Below the pieces are notes generated by a model, which saw nothing but the letters and a program-made list of their open reading frames with translations, searched no databases and was not told the origin of the DNA. A stretch of DNA of 64,000 nt from Sarcocystis neurona (Eukaryota; Apicomplexa; Conoidasida; Eucoccidiorida; Sarcocystidae): positions 1,415,148 through 1,479,147 of the forward strand of contig KL647291.1 of assembly GCA_000727475.1 (NCBI GenBank). The letters run 5' to 3'. Below are positions 25,801 through 37,800 of the stretch, one piece after another (position 1 is the first letter of the stretch; every line of letters starts with the position of its first letter). The position numbers and the translations under genes were made by a program.

Positions 25801-28800
25801 AGCAGCTGCCTCAGCAACAGTCGAAACCAAAAAAGTAGCACCGATACTTTTCTTCCCCTCCGCATACCCTGGAGAACCTCGGGAGAGAGTGTCTGTAGCA
25901 GCAGCCTCTTCCGCAGGGAGAGGAAGCCGTTGCCGCTGCTGCTGCTCGTTACCGCCAGGAAGGGTTGCTGCTGTCCCGGTAGCCGCAGCCAACGCTCCTG
26001 GAGGAGGAGGAAGAGGAGCTGCACCAGTCGTATCCATGCGGCAGTCCACTGCAAGAGCCGCGCTGCTGTTGCTGCTGCTGTCGCTGCCGCCGCTCTTTCT
26101 GTTCTTGCTGCTGCTCTTGTTGCCGCTACTGGGGTCCCTGCTGCTGCTCCTGCTGCTGCTTCTGCCGCTGCCCCCACCCGAGACAGCACCTGAGGCTGGC
26201 GACGCCCTGCTGCTGCTGCTGCCACCACCGCCACCGCCAGAATTTCCCACTCCAAACTCCGCAGTGCTGCTGTTCTCCCTGCCGCGGCTCTCCGTGCAGC
26301 TGCTCTCTCGGTCGCGGCTGCCGCTGCAGCTGCTGCTGCTTTTCCCAGCCTCCCCCCAGTACGCGTCGCGCACCACCCGCACGTTGGGCGGCGCGAGCAG
26401 ATCCTGTAGCGCAGCAGCTCGGACACTGCAGCTGCTGCTGCTGCTGGGAAGAGCAGCAGAAGCCAGATACGTCCACGGAGGCGGATGCTGCTGCTGACTG
26501 GCTCCTATATTCGTTTGCACGCCTCTTCCACCCCCCCCGGCGCCGCCTCTGCTTCCTCCTCCTCCTCCTGCGATGCCCGCTCCTGCTTTTGCTGTGCCGC
26601 CGCTTGCTCCTGCTGCTCCTGCGGCTGCTCCCGCGGCCACCGCCGTTCTGCCGCTGCTGCTGCTGCTGCCTCCGGCAGTTCCTGCTGCCGCCCCTCCTCC
26701 GGCTTTGCTGCTGCCACTGCGCGGGTAGAACCGGCCGTCTCCCTGCTGCAGCGCCAACAGCTGCGGCGGTTGCCACGTCTCGAAGGCTTCCATTCTCTCC
26801 AGCTTCCACCCCACAAAGGCTTTCTTACACGCAGAAGCTTCCTCTTTAGACCGCGGGCCTGCCGCCAGTCGTATTGCATGCAACGCGAGCTCGTCGTCGA
26901 GCTGCGGTAGCTGCTTCCTTATCCAGTTACATACGCAGCACAGCCACTGCTCGTCTTCCTCCTCCCGAGGCGCGAACCCCCCTGCTCCACAGATAGGACG
27001 CCGGGAGATGCTACTGCTGCTGCTGCCGCTGCTGCCCACGGCTCCTGCCGCCGGTCCCGCTGCCGCTGCTGCGCCTCCAACTGCTGCTGCTGCAAGCGGA
27101 CTGGCTCCCACCAGTGCAGGTGTCGCTGTTGTTGCTGCTGTAGGTGCTGCTGCTGGCAAAAGCGAGCGTCCTGCTGCTGCCTTTGCCGGCGCTGCTCGAA
27201 ACGGCTGCGGATCTCGACCTGTAGCAACAGTGCCTGTCGCAGCAGCTCCTGCTTCCGAGGGACGCCGCTTGCGAGCGTGAGGACTCAACGCTCTCTGCTT
27301 TTCTTCTTCTTCTGCTTCAGGCCGCTGCTGCAGGCCTGCGGCTGCCGCATGCTGTTTCACTAGAAGCGGGTGACCAAGCGCTTTTGTCTGCGGCTGCAGT
27401 CTTTCGCTGCTGCCCACGCTGCTGCTGGTGTCGGCGTTGTTGCAGCGGCTGGTATTTTCCTCAACAGCAGCAGCACCACCTCCTTCACGAGAAGACGCAA
27501 CAGCAACAGCCACTTCGCAAGCTCTTCTCTTCCCTGCTGCGCCGTCCTCCGGTTCTCCTGCTGCTGCTGCCACTTCTGCTGCAGGTTCTCTACTCCTTTC
27601 CCTGTCCCTCATCTCCCCGGCAGTGTCACACGCCGGCCCCCCACCTCCCCCTGCCGCAGCAGCCAAACCACCACCAACACCAGCAACCCCACCACAAACA
27701 CCAGTACCTTCACCGCATGCATCCATTCCCACTTTGCTTCGACCACTTCCCCCACCGCCCTCACCACCCTCTCCCCCTCCGTCAACGGCCCCACCAGTCC
27801 CCTTTGCAGCAGCGGCAAACGTGTGCTGCTGTTTCTTTGAAGCTACCAGCAGTTCCCCACCGGGAGCACTGGCACCACCACTACCACCACCCGCTGCCGC
27901 TGCTACCGTTGGTCCCAGAACAACTACTCTTGCTGCTACTGTTGTTGCTGCTCCTGTCGCAGCCAGAGCACTTTCTCCTGCTCCTCCCGACGGACCTCCT
28001 GCCCCTCCGCCTCCTTCGCCTCCTGTTAACGCCCGTCCTCCTCTCGCTCCTGCTGTGAACCCGGCCCCGCCCGCTGCTGCGGCGACACCACCTCCCGCTG
28101 CCGCTGCTGCCGGCACTCCCGCCTTGTTCTTGGTGGCCCCTCCCCCCCCCGCGAGGAGCGTGGCAACGGCAAAGCCCTCGCTTTGTCCGGCGTCCGCGGC
28201 GCGTCGTCGGCGCGTCGTCGCGAACGCCTTCACGACTTCTTCGTAGCCACCAACGCGGTGTCCAAGACACAGAAAATGGACCGGCTGGTAACAGCCATCG
28301 CAGAACATGATAGGGTCTTCCTCCCAGTCTTCGCCACTGCCGCAGACCGTACACAGGGCTCGCTCCGCCCATTCCGCGGGCAAGTTGCTGCTGCTGCTGC
28401 AGGTGATGCGCAGCCGCACCACGTCGCGCGTCTGCTGCGTCAGGGTATACGTGTGACGAGTGTCTAGCGAGCTCTTCTCGCTCTGCTCCATGTAGTGTTG
28501 CAGCATGCGCTGCAGGCACACCAGCAATGCACCCTCCACACAGCAGGCGATAGCGGTAGTCTTTACTCACAACACGACTGGGCAACGCGTGTCCCTCGCA
28601 CCAAGCAGCAGTGGCTGTCGGAGCATGCATGCACGCAGACGCCGCACGCGCCGTGCAGCAGCAACGACGACCGACGAGGAACGAAAGGCGTAAGGTCCGT
28701 CAGAAACAAAGTCCCCCATCCTGCCCCCCCTTCCCGTGGAGGAGAAGGAAGACAGCCCACTTAGAGAAGTGCAGACAGGCACACAGACACACACACGTCG

Positions 28801-31800
28801 AGAAACCGGAGAGACAGACGCCGGGAAGAGAAGCGCGGAGAAGCACGGCGTCAAAGCAAGAGACAGCAGGATTTCTCATACGCGGGAGGGGGGGAAGGGG
28901 GAAGAGAGGGGGAGGGCGAAGAACGAACAGCAAGCAAGCCAGCGAAAGTGGAAAAGAAGAGAGACAGCGACAAGGAGCAGAAGAAAAGACCCCCAGAGCG
29001 AGGTCCGCAGAATCACCTGCTGCAGCAGCGCAGCAGCCCCTGGTGCTGTATCTCGCCTGACGCTCCTGCTGGTGCAGCTGCTGTTGCTCCTGTTGCCGCT
29101 GCCCCTGCTGCTGATGCTCCTCCGCTGGATGCTGCTACACCTACTTCTGTCTGTTCTTGCTGCAGCTGCCACCACCTGCTGCCGACGCTGCTGTGCTGCT
29201 TTCGCGGCTACCAACAATGCTGCTCCTGAGGAGCCGCAGGCGCCCGACGCTCACTATTGCCGCGCCCCCTGCAACAGCTGCTCTTCCCCACCCGCTTTTG
29301 CTGCTGTGACTCTCTTGCTGCTGCCGCCGTTGCTGCAGTAAGTGTTGCTGTGCTGCTGCTGCTGCTGTGCTGCTGCTGCTGCTGTGCTGCTGCTGCTGCT
29401 GTGCTGCTGCTGTGCTGCTGCTGCTGTGCTGCTGCTGNNNNNNNNNNNNNNNNNNNNNNNNNNNNNNNNNNNNNNNNNNNNNNNNNNNNNNNNNNNNNNN
29501 NNNNNNNNNNNNNNNNNNNNNNNNNNNNNNNNNNNNNNNNNNNNNNNNNNNNNNNNNNNNNNNNNNNNNNNNNNNNNNNNNNNNNNNNNNNNNNNNNNNN
29601 NNNNNNNNNNNNNNNNNNNNNNNNNNNNNNNNNNNNNNNNNNNNNNNNNNNNNNNNNNNNNNNNNNNNNNNNNNNNNNNNNNNNNNNNNNNNNNNNNNNN
29701 NNNNNNNNNNNNNNNNNNNNNNNNNNNNNNNNNNNNNNNNNNNNNNNNNNNNNNNNNNNNNNNNNNNNNNNNNNNNNNNNNNNNNNNNNNNNNNNNNNNN
29801 NNNNNNNNNNNNNNNNNNNNNNNNNNNNNNNNNNNNNNNNNNNNNNNNNNNNNNNNNNNNNNNNNNNNNNNNNNNNNNNNNNNNNNNNNNNNNNNNNNNN
29901 NNNNNNNNNNNNNNNNNNNNNNNNNNNNNNNNNNNNNNNNNNNNNNNNNNNNNNNNNNNNNNNNNNNNNNNNNNNNNNNNNNNNNNNNNNNNNNNNNNNN
30001 NNNNNNNNNNNNNNNNNNNNNNNNNNNNNTGCTGCTGCTGCTGTGCTGCTGCTGTGCTGCTGCTGCTGTGCTGCTGCTGCTGCTGGTGCTGTGCTGCTGC
30101 TGTTGGAAGTGTGTGACGGGACTTACGTCCTCCACTTTGGCCCACGCCTTCCAGTTCGGACGCCGCTCGTTTTCGATCGCATGCAGCAGACGAGTGCACC
30201 TGCATTTGTCCACCAACGTTCAACGTCGCCGCACACAAAAAAGCATGCCCTCCTACAGCCACATATCTGCCACCACATGCACATGCACATATACAGATAT
30301 ATACACATATAGACACACATCCATGCGGATACGCATGCATGCATCTATACATTTCCCTCCGCGCCACCTACGTAGTCATATCTCATATACGTATACGTGT
30401 ATACACATACGAAATTACATATATGTATATACACAGACACATACGTATGCCTGTATATATATATATACATATATATATATATGTAGATTTCCACGCGTCG
30501 AAGGATCAACGTGTACGGATACATACGGACACGGGGGCCCACAGAAGAGTCCTACATATATATATATAAATATATATATATATATGTGCATACATATACA
30601 CATGTATTTGTGTATATATGTATGTGTATGTATGCATATACGTATCCATACATTTCAACACCTACACATATATATACATATATACACATATATTGGCACG
30701 CGTCGAAGGAGCAACGTGTACATACGTAGACGGCCATGCAGGGCCACAGACAGACTCTGCAGGTAATTCTTGTGTGAGCGTGCTTTTCTGTGAGAAGAGG
30801 AGCGTCCACAGAGCCTCACAACAGCTGCGACTTACAACTGTCGCTTCTCATCCATCAGAGCAGCATACCGCCACAAGAGGTTCTCCGCCTCTGCATGCAC
30901 TGCCTTCCCATCAACGTTTTCTCCTGTTGCTGCAAGCTCTGCTCGTGCTGCTGCCATTCTTCCCCCTGCTGTCGCTGGTGCTCGTCCCGCTGCTGCTGCT
31001 GCTGCCTCCTCGGTCCCTTGCTGCATGCGCCGCTGTCCCTGCTGCTCTGCCTGCGAAAGGGCAGCCGCACTGCGACCCTGTGGAGCCGACAAAACGCATG
31101 TCAGAACCTTCCTCCTCCCGTCCTCGTCTGCTTCAGCACCTGCACCAGCAGCAGTAGTCGCGGCAGACGCAGCCCCCGCCGGAGACTGCGACGCAGCAGC
31201 GACAGCAGCAGGCGCACCAGTAGCCGCAGCAGCAGTGCCGCTGCCTTCTTCTCCATCTCTGTCGCTGCCCACCAGCCCGACTTCGAGAAGTCCTGGCAGG
31301 GTCGCAGTTGCTGCCGTCCCGCCCCCTGCTTCTCCTGCTCCTTCTTGTCCTGCGGCTCCTGCTGCTCCTGCTTCTACTGTTGCTGTTTCAGTGGAAGAAG
31401 CCGCTGCAGGCTGTCGACCTCCCCCCCCTCCTGCAGCTGTTGGAGGACACTTCTCAAGATTCTTCCCCTCCCCCGCCTCTGCACGGCTTACTGCAATAGA
31501 CGGAGCGCCAGGCGGCCCAGCAGCACGAGCAGCAGCTTCAGCGACGGAAGCGTCACCAGCGTGGGGAGACGAAGAAGCAGCAGCAGAATCACCAAATAAA
31601 GCAACACCTGCTGCAGATTCCTTCTGCATCCCGGTCTTCTTCTCCGTGCCGCATGCCGCTGCTGCGCCCGTACCCACGTCACTTCCTGCTGCCTCTGTGT
31701 CTTTTTCTCTCTTCACTAGTACTGCTGCATGCTCAGCTGTCCCCCACCTCCGTGCAGAGGGTGCGTCCCCTGCTGCTGTGGCGGCTGCTAGTGGTCCCGC

Positions 31801-34800
31801 TATCACAGCCGATTCTGCAGCGACAAAGGTCCCAGCAACAGCACCCGTGCGTTCGCAGTTGCTGCCACTCTCGCTGCTCCTGCTGCTGCCTCCCGCTTCT
31901 GCGGCGAGGGTCGCCAAACGCTGGGGCTGCTGCTGCTGATCTCCCGTTCGTCCCGCCCCTGCCTGCTGCAGCTGCTGCAGAGAGACTGGAGCACTCTCAG
32001 CAATGCCAGCAGCAGGACGCTTAGTCGCACTTCGCTTGCCAAGACAGCTGTCGCCGCCGTCTCCCTCTCTTTTTTTCTCCGGCGTCTGCACCAGCGCCGC
32101 CTGCAGCAGTTGTCTGCGGTGTTCCTGCCACCCCATACGTGGAGCTGCTGCCGCTCCTGCTGCAGCAGACGCGTGTCCTGAGGACAGCAAGTGCGCGCAG
32201 CGTAGGTGTTGCTCAACGGCCTGCTGCAGTTTCTGCTTCGCTGCTGCTGCAGACCGGTTCACACTGTCCAGCCATACAGGCTGCACCTCCTGCTCTCCTC
32301 CTCTGCTGCTATTTTTCCACTTGCGCTGCCGCAGCTCTTGAACCCACGCGCAAATTTGCTCCTTCTGTTGCTGCTCCTTGCTCTTCTGTTGCTCCTCCTT
32401 GCTCGTCTGCTGCTCCTGCTCCTTCTGTCTTCGCTGCTGCCCCTTTTCCCTCTTCTGCTGCTGCGACTTGGCTGCCGGACACGCAACTGCTGCTGACACG
32501 CGCATGCACGTCGGAGCCGGCAACTCCTCCCCCTCCAGCTGCTCGACTTGAAGCAGCTGCTGCGCGTCTTCCTCGTGGGGCTGCGTCTGCTGCTCTGCTG
32601 CTCGCTGCTGCCCCCCGCGCTGCCGCTGCTGACCACTGCTCCCCATCTGCGTAAAAACGGACGCGTCCTCCCCTTCTTCAGTCTTTCTTATTAGCTCGCG
32701 TCGTCCCGCCGCAACGAGGGGATCCGCAGCAAGGGCATTCTGCTTCTCGTGGGACACCGATATGAATTCTTCGGCGTCGAGTCTTCCGCTGGTGCAGCAG
32801 CTGGCGTCGCTTTCTCGAGCTTCCGCCTTCGCCGGCCTCTTGCTACTGCTGCTGTTCGGCGTGTCGCTACTGCTGCTGCTGTTACACACCAAGCTGGCCG
32901 CTCTGCTGCTGCTGCTGTGCTCGCCGCCGCTCGGTCTTCTGCTGCTCCTCCGTGTGGTGCTCCCGGCGCTGCCTCCATTGCTGGAAGTGCGGCTGCCTCT
33001 GCTGCCCGTGTTGCTGTCGCCGCACCTGCTGCTGCAGCTGATTCCCTCGCTGTTGCTGCTGCAACTGCCCACGCGGAGCTGCTGTGCAGAAGAGATATCG
33101 TCGCGTGGCAGCTCCTGCAGCAGCTCCTGGCGCCGCTGCTGCAGCTCACTCGGAGAGTGCGGTTCGACCTTTCCCATGACCGCTCGACATGCAGCGAGTG
33201 AAATGCAGGACGGCACCAAAGCTGCGTCCTGGGCAGCGAAGCAATACTCGGTCGCCTCGTGCATGCGCGGCTGTTGCTCCGGTGTGTAGCGACAGCAGGA
33301 AGGTGGTGACGCACGCAGCGCTGAAAAGCGCGTAAGGAAAGGGGGGAGGAGGATGTGGTCAGGTGGCATCGGCAGCCAGCTTGTGTCACCGTCGTCTTTT
33401 TCGCTTGTTGCCGCACCGCAGAATCCTGCTGTTGCATTCCACGGTTCTCTACAAATCGCTGCAGATAGACACGCCGCTCCTCCTACTCCTCCTCCGGCAG
33501 TTGCTGGAGCTGCTGCTGCTTCTTCATCTCGTGCTCCTTCCGGTGCTGCTGCTGCGGCGGCTCCTTCTTCTTCTTGGACCTGCCCGACTGCTGCATGCAA
33601 CAACACGGCGTGTCCCTGCGTCGTTGCTGCTGTCGTTCCTTCCACCACCTCGCACGTCGCCCAAGGCCGCCCTCTGCCGCTGCTACTGCTGCTGCGGTCG
33701 TCGCTGAAAGGGTTGCTGCTGTCGCAGCGGCTGCTTCGCATGTCGGACGCAGCGCGGGCCTGATGGGTGCTGCAGCACGCGGGAATTTTGAGGACCACGG
33801 CAGCTGGCGGAAACAGCGGGTGTTTGCTGCTGCTGCTGGTGCACTCCCCCGCATCGAGTGGCCGCACTCGCAGTGGCAGCCGTGGCATCGCTGCAAACGG
33901 ACAGCAAAACGAAGCGGGGGTTTTCTTGTCTCTGGGCGGCCAGCAGCTGGCACCTGCAAAGCCGAGACCACTGCGGTTGTATCTGCTGCCGCGGCCGCTG
34001 CTGCCGCTGCCGCTGCTGTCGCTGCCGCTGCTGGGACCGGTGCTGCTGCTGTTGCTGCTGTCGGAACGGAGGTCCACGTTATTTTCCTGCTGCTGCGCTG
34101 GTTCGTCTGGTCCTACGCACTCTTCTTGGCAACGAAACTGCGCAGCACCAGCAGCAAACCAGGTTCCCCCCCCGCCTCGCCACTCCGCTGCTGCCGTTGC
34201 TTTGTTTCTTGTCGCCGGTGGGACTGCTGCTCCTGCCGCCTTCTCAGAACACGCAGATGCTGCTGCTGCTGGGGGGGGCGTCGCACAGAGAGCGGCGGGT
34301 TCTGCCTGCGTTGTTGCTGCTGCAGCTGGCGCTGCTGGAAATTCGGGGAATGCCGTCGCGACTGCTGCTGCTGCTGGCGTTGCTGCGGCAGCTACGGAGG
34401 CCTGCGACAGCGGTAGCAACGCCGGCTGCTCGTCGATCCACGCAGGCGAGGGGCCAGAGAGAATGAGCGGCAGCAGCAACCGCTTGCGAGGTTGACTTCT
34501 GGCTCCTCCTGCTGCTGCGATGCCTGCTTCCACACCACCAGCTTTTTCCTTGCTGCCTTCTGCCTCCTGTTTAACGCGCTTCGCTCTTGTCGTTTTGCTG
34601 CCGCCAGCATCTCTGGCTGCTGCTGCTGCCACTGCTTCGCCAGCTCCAGAAGGAGGCTCCTCGCCAAGGCTGCTCCGTCTGCTGCGACTGTTGCTGCTGG
34701 TGCCCGACCTCCGAGACCCGTGCGCTGTCTCCGCAGCAGCGCCGTGACGAGCAGCGGCGTTCTCGGCTGCAGCAGCAGCAGCGGGATCGGCAACAGCCAC

Positions 34801-37800
34801 ACGAACAGCAGATGCGTCTGCAGCCGCACCAGCAACACTATCTGCGCAAGAAGCAGCAGTTCTTGAGTCACCCAACAGGTGCTTGAGACCGACCCGGAGC
34901 CCTTTCTCCTCCTGCTGCTCAGCCTTCGCATGCGTTTGGCTGCTGCACTGACTGCTGTCGACTGTTGCAGCACCGTCTCCTCCTTCTTCCTTTTCGTCCG
35001 GCAACCGCTGCCTCTTCCCCGCGAGCTCCCGCCGCTGCTCCCTCTCCTCTACCAATCGCACGAACTGCCTCTCCTTCCTCGCCTCCTCCTCGGACCGCTG
35101 CTGCGGCTGCTGCTCCTGCTGCTGCTGCGAGGAAATTTCTCTCGCAAACGGCCCAGGAGCAGCAGAGGCCGCCGCCGAGTAAGCCGTCGGCAGCCCGGCT
35201 TCTGTTGCTTCGGCTACAGTAGCACCAGCAGCAGTGTTCCCAGTGCCAGCAGCCGTCGCGGCACTTCCACAGATCGCCATAGCAGCGGCTTCAGAAGAAG
35301 CAGCGGTATGCACGACACTCTCGAGCACCACTTTGTCAAGCTCCACAGCGGCTTCTTCTCTGTCCTTGTTCGCAGCAGCGGAAGCGGTCCGGGCTCCAAC
35401 TGCGTGCAACGTATCGGACCCGCTGCTGCTGTTACTGCTGCACTGGCCGGTGTGACCAGCGCAGTTGCTGCTCCTGTTAGAGCAGCTGTTTTCTCTTCCG
35501 TCGACGTGCAGGCAGCCGCTGGTCATGAGTTGTTCGGATTTGATGACGCCCCTCCCGTCCTCTGTTGCAACGGCAGCCGTCGTCGGCTGTTCGTCTCTCT
35601 CATTCACGCGCTTGGTGTCCCCCCCTGCTGTTGCCACTGCTGCGGTTTGTCTTTCTTCTGTCTGTGCTGTTGCTGCTGCTTCGCCAGCAGGTGCTGTTGA
35701 TTCGTCTGCCGCAGCCAGTGCAGTGCAGTCCGAGTGTTGCGGCGGCTGCCGCGCGTCTGCTTCTTCCTTTTCTTCTTTGCTGCGGCGCGCTTCAACGGAA
35801 GCATTGTTCTCATCCTTCTCGACGCCACACGCATTCGCTCTTCGATCTTCTGCGGCTGCTGCAGCTAAGGTAGCCTCCCGAACAGCAGCACCAGCAGCCC
35901 CCGGAGCCGCAGACGCACGAGACGCGGGGTCGTCCCCGTTGGTATTAGCAGCACGAACGGTTGGAGTCTGCTGAAGGAGCGCAGGTGCTGCTAGAGCAGC
36001 AGCTGGAGGTGCGGCGACCGCAGACGCAGCAGCAGCAGCACCTTTGCAGGCGAGAACAGCGTCCGCAACAACAGCAGGGTCGCAGTCGCGGGTCGTCGCA
36101 GCAGCGGCAGCAGGAGCAGGGCCAGCCTCACAAGCGACAGCAACAGCAGCAGGCTCTTCGGTCCAGTCGGCAGCAGCGGTGGTAGCCGCCTGGATCAATG
36201 CGGCCATAAATCTCGAGAAGTCCGCAGCCCCAGCAGAAAAAACTTCTTCGCAGTCCGACGGAAAGTCGGTAGGCAGCAGCTTCTGCGGCATCAGCAGCGA
36301 CAGTACAAACATGTCTGGCGGCCGCGCAGTTTGTACGGGAGGCAGCTGCTCCCCCCCCCACTTCTTGTTACGTGTTGGGATGAAGAAATCAACAGCAGCG
36401 GCACCAGCAGCGCCGGTGGGTCCTCCTCCTCCTGCTGCACCTTCCGCAGCTTTGCTGCTGGTTTTCCTCGCTCTTCCTTTGGTCTTTCCCACGCCTGCGT
36501 GCACCGCACTTCCTCCTGCTGCGGCTCCCCCTGTCCCGGTCGCCGCTCTGCCTGTTCCTGCGCCGTCAGCAGCAGTCACACGGCCAGCCCGGCTGCCACC
36601 GCCCCCGCCGCGCTGCTGGCGACACTCCCGGCTTCCGTCCTTTCTCCTGTGTCCTCCTGCCTTCGCTGTCTGTTTATCCTCTCGGCTTCTTCTGCCCCTC
36701 CCCCCGCTGCTGCTGTTGGTCCGGCAGCTGCCTGCAGCTGCGGCGAGCCGGCGAGTCGGCGCCGCCGCCGCCAACCGCATGCGCTGGCTTGCCAAGTTGT
36801 TCGCCCCACCTCCGCGCCCGACGCCGCTGCTGCTTGCCAGGTCGCCGGCTTCCGCTCCTGCTCCCGTTCTTCGAAACCCGATGCCGCTACTGGACGGGTA
36901 CGATCGGCTGCTGTTGCTTCCTCCCACGACTGCCCCCCCTTTTGACGGTTTGCTGCTGCGACCCCCACTTGCCGCTGCCTGACTCCCTCCCCTTTCTTCA
37001 CCTCCTGCGTCCCCTGCACGCTTGCGTCGCCGCTGGTTGCTGCTGCTGTCTTCTCTCTTCTTCGCTGCTGCGGCTGCTGCTTCCGCCTGCTTCAGAAGCA
37101 GCAGCAGCCGCTCCGTCGCCACCAGGCCGCTGCTGCTCATGCTTGACAGCAGCGACAGCTCCTTCACAGCCGAAAAACTCGCCCACTCCCCCGCAGCACC
37201 TGGTACCGCAGCAGGCAGCAGAGCAGCCGCATCAGCAGCAGGAAATGCAGCAGACAACAAACGGCAGCTCCGGCGTCTACACTCGTCCACGTGGTAGGCC
37301 ATCTCAACGTCCCTGGACTGGTGTCGCAGGTGGAGCCGCAGCTGCCGGTGATGTAGCGACAGCAGCAGCTGCACGTTGTTCGCCCCGGGCACAAGGGAAA
37401 AAATACTGCGCTGCCTGTTCAGCAGCAGCCACTCGATTCGCAGCTGCTCCGTCTCCCCTCCCTCTCCTGCTGCTACTGCCTCTCCGTTTCTATACCTCCG
37501 CACAAGAGCGACTCCCCCTTCCTCGCCGGAGGCAGCTAATGCCACACCATCTGCTCCTCCTTTTCCTTCTCCTTCTCGTCCTTTCTCTGCCCTTCCTGCT
37601 GCTGCTAGTGCCAAGGATTCTTCCTTCTCTTGCGGTGGTTCTTCTCCCGCCTTAGCGTCTTTTCCTGCGGCTGCTTCCGGCTCCAGGCGCTCTTCCGTCC
37701 CTCCTGACGCAGCATCTGCTGCAGCACGCGCTGCTGCATCGGCTGTTGCAGCTCCATCTCCTCCCGTCGTTGTCGCAGCGTCTTGCGCTGCTGTGGGTTC

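Larger units (their letters stand above)
28510..30126 (-). other. Intron 2 with assembly gap and CAG tract
   Basis: Starts with a perfect GTAAGT donor and ends at CCTGCAG before 28509. It holds the 592-base gap and its CAG/CTG flanks, a purine-rich block at about 28740-28990 (plus strand), and an open minus frame at about 29050-29217 ending CTGCAGCAG|GTGATT that could be a further exon. Because part of it is unsequenced, extra exons here cannot be excluded. Confidence 0.4.

Noticed and set aside
29141..30766. Long frames spanning the second assembly gap on both strands
   Set aside because: Same artefact: CAG/CTG repeats plus N contain no stops. Only the 73-nt exon at 30127-30199 inside this interval has coding character.
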